Shown: positions 15,110 through 24,267, counted from the stretch's first letter. The stretch: DNA of 64,000 nt from QIJE01 sp048541835 (GCF_048541835.1 NZ_JBLEOY010000002.1:310001-374000); one strand, 5' to 3'. Numbers and translations: made by a program. Notes: generated by a model from the sequence alone, not told the origin.

Positions 15110-16435
15110 ATGAGATACGTTATTATTGGGAATTCATATGCAGGTTTGTCCTGCGCCGAGGCTATAAGGAGATTTGATAAAACCGGAGAAGTTATTATTA
15201 TGTCCGATGAAAAACATAGAGCATACGCGAGGCCTCTTATATCATACTATTTAGAGGGCAAAGCAACTGATGATACCATTTGTTATAAGGACGAAGATTA
15301 TTACGAAAAGAATAATTTTGCGCTGATGATTGGAAAGAAAGCGGTTTCCATTGATACTGTTGCTAAAAAAGTAATCATTGAGGGCGGTGATGAGTTAGAT
15401 TACGATAAACTTTTCATAGGTCCGGGCGGAACTCCTTTTATACCGCCGATTGACGGGTTTAACCCCGACTCCCCTATGATGGGAACATTTACGAAATTTG
15501 ACGATGCTAAAAAGATGGAAAAAGCGGCTAAAGATGTTAAGCGCAGGGAAGCTATAGTAATAGGCGGCGGATTGATAGGCTTAAAGGCATCAGAGGGGTT
15601 GAGAGCGTTGGGTCTTCATGTTACGATAGTAGAGCTGTTGCCACGCGTTTTGGGTCTGGCATTAGACGAGGTATCCGGAAATATCACGGCGAAAAGATTA
15701 AATAAAAACGGTATAGATACCGCAACGGGCGAAACCGTTACAAAAATTAATTTAGACGAATCGGGTAACCCGACGAGCGTAGTATTGAAAAGCGGTAAGG
15801 AATTGCCGGCAGATATCGTAGTAGTCGGCGTAGGCGTAAGACCCAATATCGGATTTCTTGAGGGTAGCGGAATAAAAATAGATAGGGGTATTATTGCAGA
15901 TAAGACAATGATGACAAGTGTCAAGGACGTTTATGCGGGCGGAGACGCTACCGTTATTTATGATGTAATAAATAAACGCCCGAATATTATCGCGATTGTT
16001 CCGCTTGCATGCGAAGAAGGCAGAGTGGCAGGCACGAATATGGCGGGTGTTTATAGGGAATATCCCGGCGGAATGGGGTTAAATTCGGTTGAGATATACG
16101 GGTTGCCTATAGTAACTATAGGGCTAACGAATCCGGCTAACGAATCGCAGAAGACATATGTCTTTCAGAATGATAATATTTACAGAAAATTTGTTTACGA
16201 TGGAGAAGTTCTTGTAGGGGCTATTTTACTTGGGGATATTGCCGGAAGCGGAATATTGTCTGCAATTATTAGACAGGGCTTGAAATGTCTTGAATATAAA
16301 GATAAATTTTTGAACGGAAATATATACTCGTTTGTCATAGATAACGAATCTGAGATATATGATATCAACAAAGGATATGCCGTAAAGAGTTATCCTGAAG
16401 ATTTACCGGAGTTTTCAAGAACAAATTGGAGATAA
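15110..16435 (+). CDS. FAD-dependent NAD(P)H oxidoreductase (NADH oxidase / rubredoxin-reductase-like)
   Basis: The N-terminal FAD-binding motif (IIGNSYAGLSCAEAI, residues 4-18) and a second Rossmann motif (VIGGGLIGLKASEGL, about 150) for NAD(P)H mark the pyridine nucleotide-disulfide oxidoreductase fold. The second FAD motif VYAGGDA is present. The active Cys of CoA-disulfide reductase/Nox (position about 42) is absent: the segment reads YARPLISYYL. It should transfer electrons between NAD(P)H and the adjacent CooF-like ferredoxin. A good ribosome site (AAAAAGGGG) precedes ATG. Confidence 0.85.
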   Translation: MRYVIIGNSYAGLSCAEAIRRFDKTGEVIIMSDEKHRAYARPLISYYLEGKATDDTICYKDEDYYEKNNFALMIGKKAVSIDTVAKKVIIEGGDELDYDKLFIGPGGTPFIPPIDGFNPDSPMMGTFTKFDDAKKMEKAAKDVKRREAIVIGGGLIGLKASEGLRALGLHVTIVELLPRVLGLALDEVSGNITAKRLNKNGIDTATGETVTKINLDESGNPTSVVLKSGKELPADIVVVGVGVRPNIGFLEGSGIKIDRGIIADKTMMTSVKDVYAGGDATVIYDVINKRPNIIAIVPLACEEGRVAGTNMAGVYREYPGGMGLNSVEIYGLPIVTIGLTNPANESQKTYVFQNDNIYRKFVYDGEVLVGAILLGDIAGSGILSAIIRQGLKCLEYKDKFLNGNIYSFVIDNESEIYDINKGYAVKSYPEDLPEFSRTNWR

Positions 16436-16442
16436 AAACCGT

Positions 16443-16676
16443 ATGGATTTTAATAGCTATTCCGGCGGAAACGAAGCTGAATTGAAAATAATTATTGAAC
16501 AATTATTGCTTGAGGCAAGGAATGTTGACGAGGAAAATTTCGGCAAATGGTACGAAAAAAAGAGAAAAATTTTCAATATAGGCGTTAAAAAAGCCCCTGC
16601 TAAAGAAGAATTTATGAAATATCTTAATTGTGTGCTAAGTTCTTATTTAAGCGGTAATACGCCGTATTCTATTTAG
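16443..16676 (+). CDS. Small hypothetical protein in the molybdenum locus
   Basis: This 77-residue, mostly helical soluble protein starts seven bases after the flavoprotein stop and ends 34 bases before mobB. It contains acidic and lysine-rich helices and one Cys (YLNCVLSSYL). I do not recognise a family. Its tight spacing on both sides argues that it is a real gene of the operon. Confidence 0.6.
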   Translation: MDFNSYSGGNEAELKIIIEQLLLEARNVDEENFGKWYEKKRKIFNIGVKKAPAKEEFMKYLNCVLSSYLSGNTPYSI

Positions 16677-16710
16677 CGTTTAAGTATTAAGGAAATAAAG
16701 GCGGTTTAAT

Positions 16711-17265
16711 ATGTCGAAAGATATTAAAGACGTAAACGGTATTGTGGAAAAAGCGCCCAATGTAGTTTCGTTTGTCGCTAAATCGGGTACCGGAAAAACC
16801 ACTCTTATAGAAAAAATAATAAAAATATTATCGAAAAAGGGTTATAGAGTCTCGTCTATTAAGCATACAGACCATGACTTCGATGCGGATATACCGGGGA
16901 AGGATTCATGGAGGCATAAAAACGCCGGTGCATATTCGACCATGATTCTTTCCGGCAGTAAAATGGCCTTTTTCAGCGATATTGATTCCTCGCTTAAAAT
17001 TATCGATATGATTCCAAAATATTTTAGGGGTTCCGATATAGTCATAATTGAAGGATTCAAGGATATTGATATAAGAAAAATAGAATTGTTCAGGAAAGAA
17101 TTAAATCCGGACTTAAAACTGCGATTCGGTAACGACTCTAATCTGCTGCTTATCTGCAGTGATGAGTTCATAGACGGTATAAAAACCCCTCAGATAAATA
17201 TAAACAATGCTCAAGAAATAGCCGATTATATAGAATGTAATATTATTTCTCGGGTAGATTCTTAA
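16711..17265 (+). CDS. mobB: MobB, molybdopterin-guanine dinucleotide biosynthesis adaptor GTPase
   Basis: The P-loop SGTGKTTLIEKII (about residues 26-38) and the following SIKHTDHDFDADIPGKDSWR segment are diagnostic for MobB, which binds GTP and assists MobA. The segments GAYSTMILSG and DIVIIEGFKD match the later conserved blocks. At 184 residues it is of normal length. It is the last gene of the locus; a 234-base gap with a new promoter region follows. Confidence 0.92.
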   Translation: MSKDIKDVNGIVEKAPNVVSFVAKSGTGKTTLIEKIIKILSKKGYRVSSIKHTDHDFDADIPGKDSWRHKNAGAYSTMILSGSKMAFFSDIDSSLKIIDMIPKYFRGSDIVIIEGFKDIDIRKIELFRKELNPDLKLRFGNDSNLLLICSDEFIDGIKTPQININNAQEIADYIECNIISRVDS

Positions 17266-17378
17266 ATTTTAACCCTGCATATATTTCTCGATCCTATCCG
17301 ACATCATCTCTCTTTCGTCAATCACTTATCGTACGTATCTGCTTGAATTAAAAGATAAAATCATTTTTTAAAAAAATA

Positions 17379-17408
17379 TTGCAAAAAAAATAAGATTGTG
17401 CATATATT
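17379..17408 (+). promoter_or_regulatory. Candidate promoter of the P-type ATPase gene
   Basis: TTGCAA (17379-17384) is separated by 18 bases from TATATT (17403-17408), giving a leader of about 85 bases. The 17266-17499 gap holds no gene that I can see; a 9-bp inverted repeat (AAAAAGTGA 17410-17418, complement 17470-17478) lies in the leader before the ribosome site, but may be chance. Confidence 0.4.
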
Positions 17409-17499
17409 AAAAAAGTGAGCATATTATATTTAGTAATAGATATTATTTGCTAAAATTTATTAATTAAATTCACTTTTTAAGAGAGGGGGAGTTTAATAT

Positions 17500-19842
17500 A
17501 TGTCGACGAGCCAAGTTACTTCTAAGGGATTGAGCAGCGAAGAAGCAGGAAAACTCATGGAGCAGTATGGTCCCAATGAGATTATCGAAAAACGTGTCAG
17601 TCCTTTTTTGCTTTTTTTAAAGAATTTTTGGGGATTTGTTGCGTGGATGCTTGAGATTACGCTTATAGTGGAACTATTTTTTGGGAAGTTCCTTAACGCC
17701 GAAATAATCGCGTTTTTACTTATTTTTAATGCGGTATTAGGTTTTATCCATGAACAAAAAGCCCAGAGTACCGTAGAACTTTTAAAAAAGAAACTGCAGG
17801 TTAAGGCTAGAGTTTTAAGAGACAATAATTGGGCCATGATGCCGGCGCGGGAGCTGGTTCCTGGAGATTATGTCCGCTTGCGCATGGGAGATTTTGCGCC
17901 TGCCGATATGGAAATTGTCGAAGGCAATATTGACGTAGATCAGTCCGCTTTGACCGGAGAATCGCTGCCTGTCGAAAGGGTGCCGAAGGATACGGTATAT
18001 TCCGGTTCCGTCATCAAAAGGGGAGAAGCAAGCGGTACTATCACGGCAACCGGATCCAAAAGTTATTTCGGGAAAATGGCGGAACTCATAAAATTAGCGA
18101 AGGTACCGAGTCAGGCCGAAATGCTTATTATATCCATAGTTAAATATCTCCTTATTATGGATGGAATACTCGTGGTTGCTATCGTGATATTTGCAGCTGT
18201 TGTAGGAATACCTATGGATGAAATGATACCGTTTGCACTCATACTGATAATAGCCTCGATTCCGGTCGCACTTCCGCCGGTATTTACGCTATCTAACGCG
18301 ATAGGCTCAATGGCATTATCAAAGGAAGGAGCGTTGACTACCCGGCTGAGCGCAATTCAGGATTCTGCTGCAATGGAGATTTTATGCAGCGATAAGACCG
18401 GGACATTGACTCTTAACAAACTTACGTTGTCTACAGTCAGGCCTCACGGTGATTTTACCGAAACGGACCTGTTAAAAATGGCCTCCATTGCATCGGAAGA
18501 GGCAACTATGGATGCTATAGACGAGGTTATCCTCAACAGAACAAAAGAAATGAGCGTAAGCATTCCGAATAAAACTAAATTTATTCCCTTCGATCCGGCT
18601 ACCAAGCGTTCCGAAGCCAGATACGAAGAAGACGGGAAACATTATGTGGCCATAAAGGGTTCTCCGCTGATTATAGAGGAATTTGATTCAAGCATCAACT
18701 GGGAAAAAGAGTCTGAAGAATTTGCAAAGAAGGGAGAAAGGACGATTGCGGTTCTCGGCGGAGAAGAAGGTTCCGTTATAAAATTTTATGGGTTGTTGGG
18801 TTTATCGGATCCGCCCCGTCTCGACTCTAAGGATGTCATATCTAAACTTAAGGACTTAAATGTGAACGTTAAAATGTTGACGGGAGATAATCCCGCTACG
18901 GCGCTTCATATATCTGAAAAATTAGGTATAAACGGGGTGATTTGCGATTATAACGGTCTGAAAAAGAAAGGAAAGGTAGAGTTAAAGCCGGATGTCTTAA
19001 ATTGTGCGGTATATGCAGGTATTTTTCCCGAAGATAAATATAATCTTGTTCGTGCGCTTCAGAAAGAAGGGAAAGAAGTCATAGGGATGACTGGAGACGG
19101 CGTGAACGATGCCCCCGCCCTTAAACAGGCCCAGGTCGGTATCGCGGTATCAAATGCTACGGATGTTGCAAAAGCAGCAGCAAGCCTCGTTTTGACAAAC
19201 CCGGGATTATCGGGAGTGGAAGTCGCAGTAGAAACGGGGAGAAGGGTTTATCAGAGGCTGTTTTCATATATATCAAACAAAATAGTAAAAACGATACAGA
19301 TAGGATTTTTTTTGGCACTGGGAATTTTAGTGTTCAAAAAGTTTGACGCTACGCCGCTTATAATTCTTTTGCTTATTTTTACTAATGATTTCGTAACTAT
19401 GTCTCTATCTACGGATAATGTCAGGTACTCAAAGAAGCCCAATAAATGGAATATAAAGGAACTAATGGGAATTTCACTTGCATTCGGCATCGGCTGGCTT
19501 GTTTATATTTTAGGGGTATATCTTTGGGCATGGAAAATTCTCGATTTGCCGTCCAATTCCGGCACTTTATATTCTTTAGTGTTTTTGGGATTAGTTTATT
19601 CGGGTCACGCAAACATATTTATGGTTAGGGAAAGATCGCATTTTTGGCATTCCATGCCGTCTCTTACCCTCTTGATAACTGAGGCGGGCGGCTTAACCTT
19701 GGCGACGTTGATGGTTGTATTCGGATGGTTAGTAGCTCCGGTGCCCTTAATTTTAGTTTTCTATATGATAGTCATATCTTTCATCTCTATGGTTGTCCTT
19801 GATTTTGTAAAGGTACCCATTTTAAAGAAGTTTGCTCAATAA
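17500..19842 (+). CDS. P3A-type proton-translocating ATPase (plasma-membrane H+-ATPase family)
   Basis: It pumps H+ outward at the cost of ATP. The actuator motif TGES (residues 152-155), phosphorylation loop DKTGTLT (298-304), nucleotide-domain MLTGDNPATA and hinge TGDGVNDAPALK are all intact. In helix M6, IFTNDFVTMSLS has Asp630 at the place of the proton-carrying Asp of plant AHA2 (LNDGTIMTIS), and the P3A subfamily PVALPP sequence is present in M4. At 780 residues it lacks the long eukaryotic autoinhibitory tail. Bacterial P3A pumps are frequent in acidophiles, which fits pH homeostasis. The ribosome site is a strong AGAGGGGGAG. It is monocistronic. Confidence 0.93.
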   Translation: MSTSQVTSKGLSSEEAGKLMEQYGPNEIIEKRVSPFLLFLKNFWGFVAWMLEITLIVELFFGKFLNAEIIAFLLIFNAVLGFIHEQKAQSTVELLKKKLQVKARVLRDNNWAMMPARELVPGDYVRLRMGDFAPADMEIVEGNIDVDQSALTGESLPVERVPKDTVYSGSVIKRGEASGTITATGSKSYFGKMAELIKLAKVPSQAEMLIISIVKYLLIMDGILVVAIVIFAAVVGIPMDEMIPFALILIIASIPVALPPVFTLSNAIGSMALSKEGALTTRLSAIQDSAAMEILCSDKTGTLTLNKLTLSTVRPHGDFTETDLLKMASIASEEATMDAIDEVILNRTKEMSVSIPNKTKFIPFDPATKRSEARYEEDGKHYVAIKGSPLIIEEFDSSINWEKESEEFAKKGERTIAVLGGEEGSVIKFYGLLGLSDPPRLDSKDVISKLKDLNVNVKMLTGDNPATALHISEKLGINGVICDYNGLKKKGKVELKPDVLNCAVYAGIFPEDKYNLVRALQKEGKEVIGMTGDGVNDAPALKQAQVGIAVSNATDVAKAAASLVLTNPGLSGVEVAVETGRRVYQRLFSYISNKIVKTIQIGFFLALGILVFKKFDATPLIILLLIFTNDFVTMSLSTDNVRYSKKPNKWNIKELMGISLAFGIGWLVYILGVYLWAWKILDLPSNSGTLYSLVFLGLVYSGHANIFMVRERSHFWHSMPSLTLLITEAGGLTLATLMVVFGWLVAPVPLILVFYMIVISFISMVVLDFVKVPILKKFAQ

Positions 19843-19866
19843 AGATTTAAGAAAAAGAATAGTCGT

Positions 19867-19907
19867 AAAAAGAGGGTCGGATTTCTAATCCGACCCTCTT
19901 TTATTTC
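19867..19907 (+). terminator. Terminator of the P-type ATPase gene
   Basis: A perfect 14-bp stem (19870-19883 with 19887-19900) closes on a three-base loop and is followed by TTATTTCT, with an A-run on the upstream side. It lies 25 bases after the stop codon. Confidence 0.92.
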
Positions 19908-19950
19908 TCGTAGATTTAAAATTACAGGCTTGTTATAATATAAAATAAAA

Positions 19951-20919
19951 ATGGTTAAAATTGATTTCGGCGAGTCCATTCTTGCACCCATGGCGGGGAT
20001 AACGGGATTTCCCTTCAGAAAAACGGCGCTCAAATACAGAGCGGATTTTTGTTTTACCGAGATGATCAGTGCATTGGGTTTCTTGCACAATGATAAGCGT
20101 ACGATTGAGTTAACCGAAGCCGGAAACTACATTGAAAGGACAGGGATTCAACTTTTCGGAAGCACTCCCGATATTTTGGCCCGGGCTGCTGAGAAAGCGG
20201 TAGATAAAGGTTTCAAGGTCATAGATATCAATATGGGGTGTCCGGTTAAAAAGGTTGTAAAAACCGGTGCCGGCAGTGCAATATTAAAAGATATAAACGT
20301 ATTTTATCTTATAGTTGAAGCCGTTAGACGGGCCATAAAAGATTCTGTCCTTACGATTAAAATAAGGAGCGGATTTGATGAAAGTTCGGTCAATTTTATA
20401 GAAATCGCTAAAATTGCCGAATCTTCCGGGGTTGATGCTATATTTTTCCATCCGAGAGCAAGATCCTTAATGTTTAGTGGGGTTGCAGACCACTCTCTGA
20501 CTAAGATGCTCAAAAATACGGTAAATATTCCCGTGTATGCCAGCGGGGATGTTTTTTCCGTAGCGGATGCCGTGAGGATAAAGCAATATACCGGTGCCGA
20601 CGGCATTATATTTGCAAGAGGCGCAATCGGCAAGCCATGGATATTTACGGAATATGTAGATACCGTAAAATTAGGCGGTATAACACAACCGATAAAAAAT
20701 AAACAAAAAATAGATATAATGATTGAATTAACTGAAGCGGTAAGTTCGTTTTACGGTAAAGAGAGGGGATGCGGTATTATGAAGCCGCATCTGTATAGTT
20801 TTTTAAGGGGATTTAAAGGGTCTAAGGCATTGAGGGTCATGGTTAACAATGCAAGGAATGAAGGGGAAATAATAAATATACTAAAAATATCGATCGAAGA
20901 AGAACTTTCGGGCGACTAA
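19951..20919 (+). CDS. dus: tRNA-dihydrouridine synthase (DusB family)
   Basis: This FMN enzyme reduces uridine to dihydrouridine in tRNA D-loops. The N-terminal LAPMAGITGFPFR, the catalytic-Cys segment DINMGCPVKKV, the phosphate-binding IKIRSGFD and FMN-binding ASGDV and FARGAIGKPWIF are all typical. The 322-residue length is normal. It follows the ATPase terminator; no strong ribosome site is visible (AAATAAAA). Confidence 0.94.
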   Translation: MVKIDFGESILAPMAGITGFPFRKTALKYRADFCFTEMISALGFLHNDKRTIELTEAGNYIERTGIQLFGSTPDILARAAEKAVDKGFKVIDINMGCPVKKVVKTGAGSAILKDINVFYLIVEAVRRAIKDSVLTIKIRSGFDESSVNFIEIAKIAESSGVDAIFFHPRARSLMFSGVADHSLTKMLKNTVNIPVYASGDVFSVADAVRIKQYTGADGIIFARGAIGKPWIFTEYVDTVKLGGITQPIKNKQKIDIMIELTEAVSSFYGKERGCGIMKPHLYSFLRGFKGSKALRVMVNNARNEGEIINILKISIEEELSGD

Positions 20920-20938
20920 ATCGGTTTATCATATTCAT

Positions 20939-22069
20939 ATGAACATGTTGAGTTTATTGGGAAAATTATTGTATGCGGGCAGCGATGTTTCTATAGCTAT
21001 AAATCCTGATTTTTGCGTAAGGCTTGAGACTCCTATGTCCGGTTGTTATGAGTGTATAAACAGATGCCCCGAATTATCGATAGAAATAACCGATAGCGAT
21101 ATTAAAATATTAGAAAATTGTACAAATTGTGGTGCGTGTCTATATATGTGTCCTAATTCCGTTTTTTATTCTAAGGGTAAAAAAATAACCAATTACGAGT
21201 ATACAATTTTGGAATCGAAAAACATCTATTTTTTCTGTTCTAAAATAGACTCCAAAATAACCGAAAGCAACAAAAACATTAAATTTATCGATAAAATTAA
21301 TAAAATAGGATGTCTTCACGAGATTGACGACATAGATATAATCAGTTTTATCAAGAATGAAAAAAAGTTATTTTTTATAGAAGGAAATTGTAAATCATGC
21401 AAGTTTAAATATTTTTACGGAAAAAAGGTCAAAAGACTTAATGAAATCAAAAAATTTTTAAATTGTGAAGAAAATATAGTGGAGGTAAATATCGAGGATT
21501 TTGATGTCTGCAAGATAATTGCGGAGGAAAATTTGCTGATTTGCTCGAATGATATTAATGCCGATACAGAAAAAGACGATAAAAAAAAGGATGAAGCACA
21601 TATATTGGGCAGGAGAGAGTTTTTTAAACATTCGTTTAGCGGCATAAAAGAGAAAGCCGGAGAAATGATGAACAATATTACTGTGGAAGACCTGCCGCTT
21701 GTCGGAATTTACTCCAATTATATAGACCTGGGAGATGGAAATGGCGGAAAGTCCAATAAATTACTCGTAGAAAGACAAAAAAAGCAATATATTTTTTTAA
21801 AAGAAAATGAAGATTTATTATCCTTGATTAATATCAGATTGCCTAAATTGAACAATAACTGCGTGTTTTGTTCTAATTGCTGGGAGTTATGCCCGACGGA
21901 TGCATTGTCATTTAAGAAAAACGCAATATTACTTGAGCCGTTTTTATGTACCGGATGTGATCTGTGCAGAGATATATGCAGTTTTGGCGCCGTTAGAATG
22001 TACAAGGCTAAAAGCCTTAAGGATGTTGATAGACAAAAGGTTTTACTCCTGCAAAATGAAACCTCGTAA
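20939..22069 (+). CDS. Iron-sulfur protein with split ferredoxin domains, unknown function
   Basis: Cysteine clusters occur at both ends: an N-terminal region with CYECINRCPE and CTNCGACLYMCPN, and a C-terminal 2x[4Fe-4S] domain with CVFCSNCWELCP and CTGCDLCRDICS. In between is a low-complexity, lysine-rich section with CKSC and a GRREFFKHSF segment. It is probably a cytoplasmic electron carrier; no signal peptide is seen. It starts 19 bases after dus, which is not an informative neighbour. I do not recognise a named family. Confidence 0.75.
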   Translation: MNMLSLLGKLLYAGSDVSIAINPDFCVRLETPMSGCYECINRCPELSIEITDSDIKILENCTNCGACLYMCPNSVFYSKGKKITNYEYTILESKNIYFFCSKIDSKITESNKNIKFIDKINKIGCLHEIDDIDIISFIKNEKKLFFIEGNCKSCKFKYFYGKKVKRLNEIKKFLNCEENIVEVNIEDFDVCKIIAEENLLICSNDINADTEKDDKKKDEAHILGRREFFKHSFSGIKEKAGEMMNNITVEDLPLVGIYSNYIDLGDGNGGKSNKLLVERQKKQYIFLKENEDLLSLINIRLPKLNNNCVFCSNCWELCPTDALSFKKNAILLEPFLCTGCDLCRDICSFGAVRMYKAKSLKDVDRQKVLLLQNETS

Positions 22070-22211
22070 ATTAGCATACCTCAAAATATTACGTTTATCG
22101 GCTATATAACGGCAAAAATAGGGTGACGGGATTAATGTGGTATTGGCTTTACGATAGAGTAAGTTTTCACCGGTTTATTATTAATGTAAATATGGAAATC
22201 TTAAAAAACTC

Positions 22212-22242
22212 TTGACAAAAAAATAAATTTATTAAATAATAT
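22212..22242 (+). promoter_or_regulatory. Promoter of the rplM-rpsI operon
   Basis: A consensus TTGACA (22212-22217) is followed after 19 bases by TAATAT (22237-22242), 55 bases before the rplM start. The spacer is two bases longer than ideal but both boxes are strong, as expected for a ribosomal protein operon. The rest of the gap 22070-22297 shows nothing else. Confidence 0.65.
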
Positions 22243-22297
22243 AGAACTACGCTTGAGTTATAAATAAAAAATAAAAGAAACCACGGGAGATAGATAC

Positions 22298-22705
22298 ATG
22301 GTAGAAAGCAAATGGATTATCATAGACGCAGACGGTATCAGCTTAGGTAGGGTTGCAAGTTTTGCCGCAATAAGGCTTATGGGAAAGTATAAGTCTGATT
22401 GGACACCTTACGCCGATAACGGAGATTTTGTCGTTATAGTAAACAGTTTGAAAGCTAAATTGACCGGCAGAAAAAAAACCGATAAAGAATATCATTTTCA
22501 CAGCGGTTACCCGGGAGGACTCAAGACGTTCAGCTATAGAGATATGATTAAAAAAGACCCGACTTACCCCATTTTTCAGGCGATAAAGGGAATGCTTCCG
22601 AAAAACAAACTTTCTAATGCCGTGTTGAAAAAGGTTAAAATATATCCCGACGAAAATCATCCTCATCTTGCTCAACAGCCAGTTAGGGTAGAAATTAAAA
22701 AGTAA
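22298..22705 (+). CDS. rplM: Ribosomal protein L13
   Basis: This is a large-subunit ribosomal protein. LGRVASFAAIRLMGKYK and the later HSGYPGGLKTFSYRDM match the L13 signature closely, and GMLPKNKL is the usual C-terminal block. The 135-residue length is slightly short of E. coli L13 (142). It is paired with rpsI, the standard bacterial arrangement. The ribosome site GGGAGA precedes ATG. Confidence 0.97.
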   Translation: MVESKWIIIDADGISLGRVASFAAIRLMGKYKSDWTPYADNGDFVVIVNSLKAKLTGRKKTDKEYHFHSGYPGGLKTFSYRDMIKKDPTYPIFQAIKGMLPKNKLSNAVLKKVKIYPDENHPHLAQQPVRVEIKK

Positions 22706-22739
22706 ATTAAACTAAAAATAAATAGCAGGTAATTTAGTT

Positions 22740-23135
22740 ATGGCGAAAAAGAACATTATACACTCTGTAGGAAAGAGAAAAACCAGTATAGCAAGGGTGT
22801 ATTTCAAGGAAGGAACCGGTAAAATAACGGTCAACGGAAGGGATTTTGATAAGTATTTTCCCCTTGAAAGTCTGAGGGTAGCTGCCGTAAAGCCGTTAGT
22901 ATTATATCCCATAGAGGATAAATTTGATGTATACGTCAACGTCATCGGGGGCGGACCCAGCGGTCAGGCCGGCGCTATTAAGCTTGCATTTGCCAAGGCG
23001 ATTCTTTTAATTAACCCCGATCTTAAAGAAACTCTTGCAAAAGCATCTATGCTTACAAGAGACCCAAGAGTGAAGGAAAGAAAGAAATACGGTCAAAAAG
23101 GGGCTCGAGCAAGATTTCAGTTTTCTAAAAGATAA
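22740..23135 (+). CDS. rpsI: Ribosomal protein S9
   Basis: This is a small-subunit ribosomal protein contacting P-site tRNA. GKRKTSIARVYFKEGTG near the N-terminus, GGGPSGQAGAIKLAFAKAI in the middle and the basic tail ending in RARFQFSKR are S9 hallmarks; the C-terminal KR pair that reaches the tRNA is present. Length (131) is normal. It starts 34 bases after rplM. Confidence 0.98.
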   Translation: MAKKNIIHSVGKRKTSIARVYFKEGTGKITVNGRDFDKYFPLESLRVAAVKPLVLYPIEDKFDVYVNVIGGGPSGQAGAIKLAFAKAILLINPDLKETLAKASMLTRDPRVKERKKYGQKGARARFQFSKR

Positions 23136-23151
23136 TTTTGCTATTATCTCT

Positions 23152-24267
23152 ATGATAAAAGTTTCCATCGTAGGCGCATCCGGTTATAGCGGTATTTATT
23201 TAATGCATGCCTTATCTTTAAGGCATGATGTTTCTATATCCCTTATAACATCGCAGAGTTTTTCCGGTAAAAAACTTTCGGAAATATTTCCGTTGTTTGC
23301 AAATTCCGGGCATAAAAAAAATCCTCTGTCCAATATGCAATTCAGCTCTTTTAATGCTGACGATATAGCTTTGTCTTCCGATATCATATTTTTTTGTCTG
23401 CCTCACGGAGAGAGTTCTAAGCTCATTTCCGATATTATAAAAAAAAGCAGTAAGACGAAAATAATAGATATCGGGGCCGATTATAGGTTTGATAATTTAA
23501 AAACGTATGAAGAGTTTTACGGAAAGAATAACTCGTCTAATGAGCTCAATTCTGAATTTAATTACGGTCTTTGCGATATTTTTTACGATAAAATTAAAAA
23601 CTCTCGGTTCGTTTCTAACCCCGGTTGCTATCCGACCGGAGCACTGTTACCGACGTTACCCCTCATTTTCAAAGATGCCGTAGATTTTAAAAATCCAGTT
23701 ATAATTGATTCGTTATCCGGAATTTCCGGCAGGGGCAGGGGGGCGAAATTATTTAATATTTTTTGTGAGGTAGAAAATTCGGTTAATGCCTATAATGTAT
23801 GGACGCATAGGCATCTCCCGGAAATTAAGGAAAAAATAGTCGGAGCATTTTTAAGCGGCGGTAATTTATCCGATGATTTGCAGAGAGACCCTGCTTTGCC
23901 GAATATTATATTCACTCCGCACGTTATTCCGGTCGTTAGGGGTATATTGACCACGATATATTTGAAAATAAAGGATGATATATCGGAAAACGATATATTT
24001 AACATATATGATGCTTTTTATAGCGACAGTCCGTTTGTTTCAATATTAAAAAACATTGAGGATTGCAGTATAAAAAATGTGATTTATTCTAATAATTGTC
24101 ATATAGCATTCGAAATAGGTAAAAACGAAAACGAAAGAATGATAAAGATCGTAAGTGCCATAGATAACTTGGGCAAAGGGGCTTCATTGCAGGCTATGCA
24201 GAATATGAACCTCATGTTTGATCTCGAACCCGATTTCGGGATACCGGGGTATTCTCCGTTTCCGTAA
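23152..24267 (+). CDS. argC: N-acetyl-gamma-glutamyl-phosphate reductase
   Basis: ArgC performs the NADPH-dependent third step of arginine synthesis. The N-terminal nucleotide site VGASGYSGIYLM, the catalytic cysteine in SNPGCYPTGALL and the HRHLPEI histidine segment are present. At 371 residues it is a little longer than the about 345-residue norm through small insertions (AFLSGGNLSDD). It follows rpsI by 16 bases, an arrangement that is seen in several Deltaproteobacteria. No other arg gene is in the window. Confidence 0.95.
   Translation: MIKVSIVGASGYSGIYLMHALSLRHDVSISLITSQSFSGKKLSEIFPLFANSGHKKNPLSNMQFSSFNADDIALSSDIIFFCLPHGESSKLISDIIKKSSKTKIIDIGADYRFDNLKTYEEFYGKNNSSNELNSEFNYGLCDIFYDKIKNSRFVSNPGCYPTGALLPTLPLIFKDAVDFKNPVIIDSLSGISGRGRGAKLFNIFCEVENSVNAYNVWTHRHLPEIKEKIVGAFLSGGNLSDDLQRDPALPNIIFTPHVIPVVRGILTTIYLKIKDDISENDIFNIYDAFYSDSPFVSILKNIEDCSIKNVIYSNNCHIAFEIGKNENERMIKIVSAIDNLGKGASLQAMQNMNLMFDLEPDFGIPGYSPFP

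Noticed and set aside
17410..17478. 9-bp inverted repeat (AAAAAGTGA and complement) in the ATPase leader as a riboswitch or operator
   Set aside because: The arms are AT-rich and 51 bases apart; this can occur by chance in such sequence and no conserved riboswitch core is seen.
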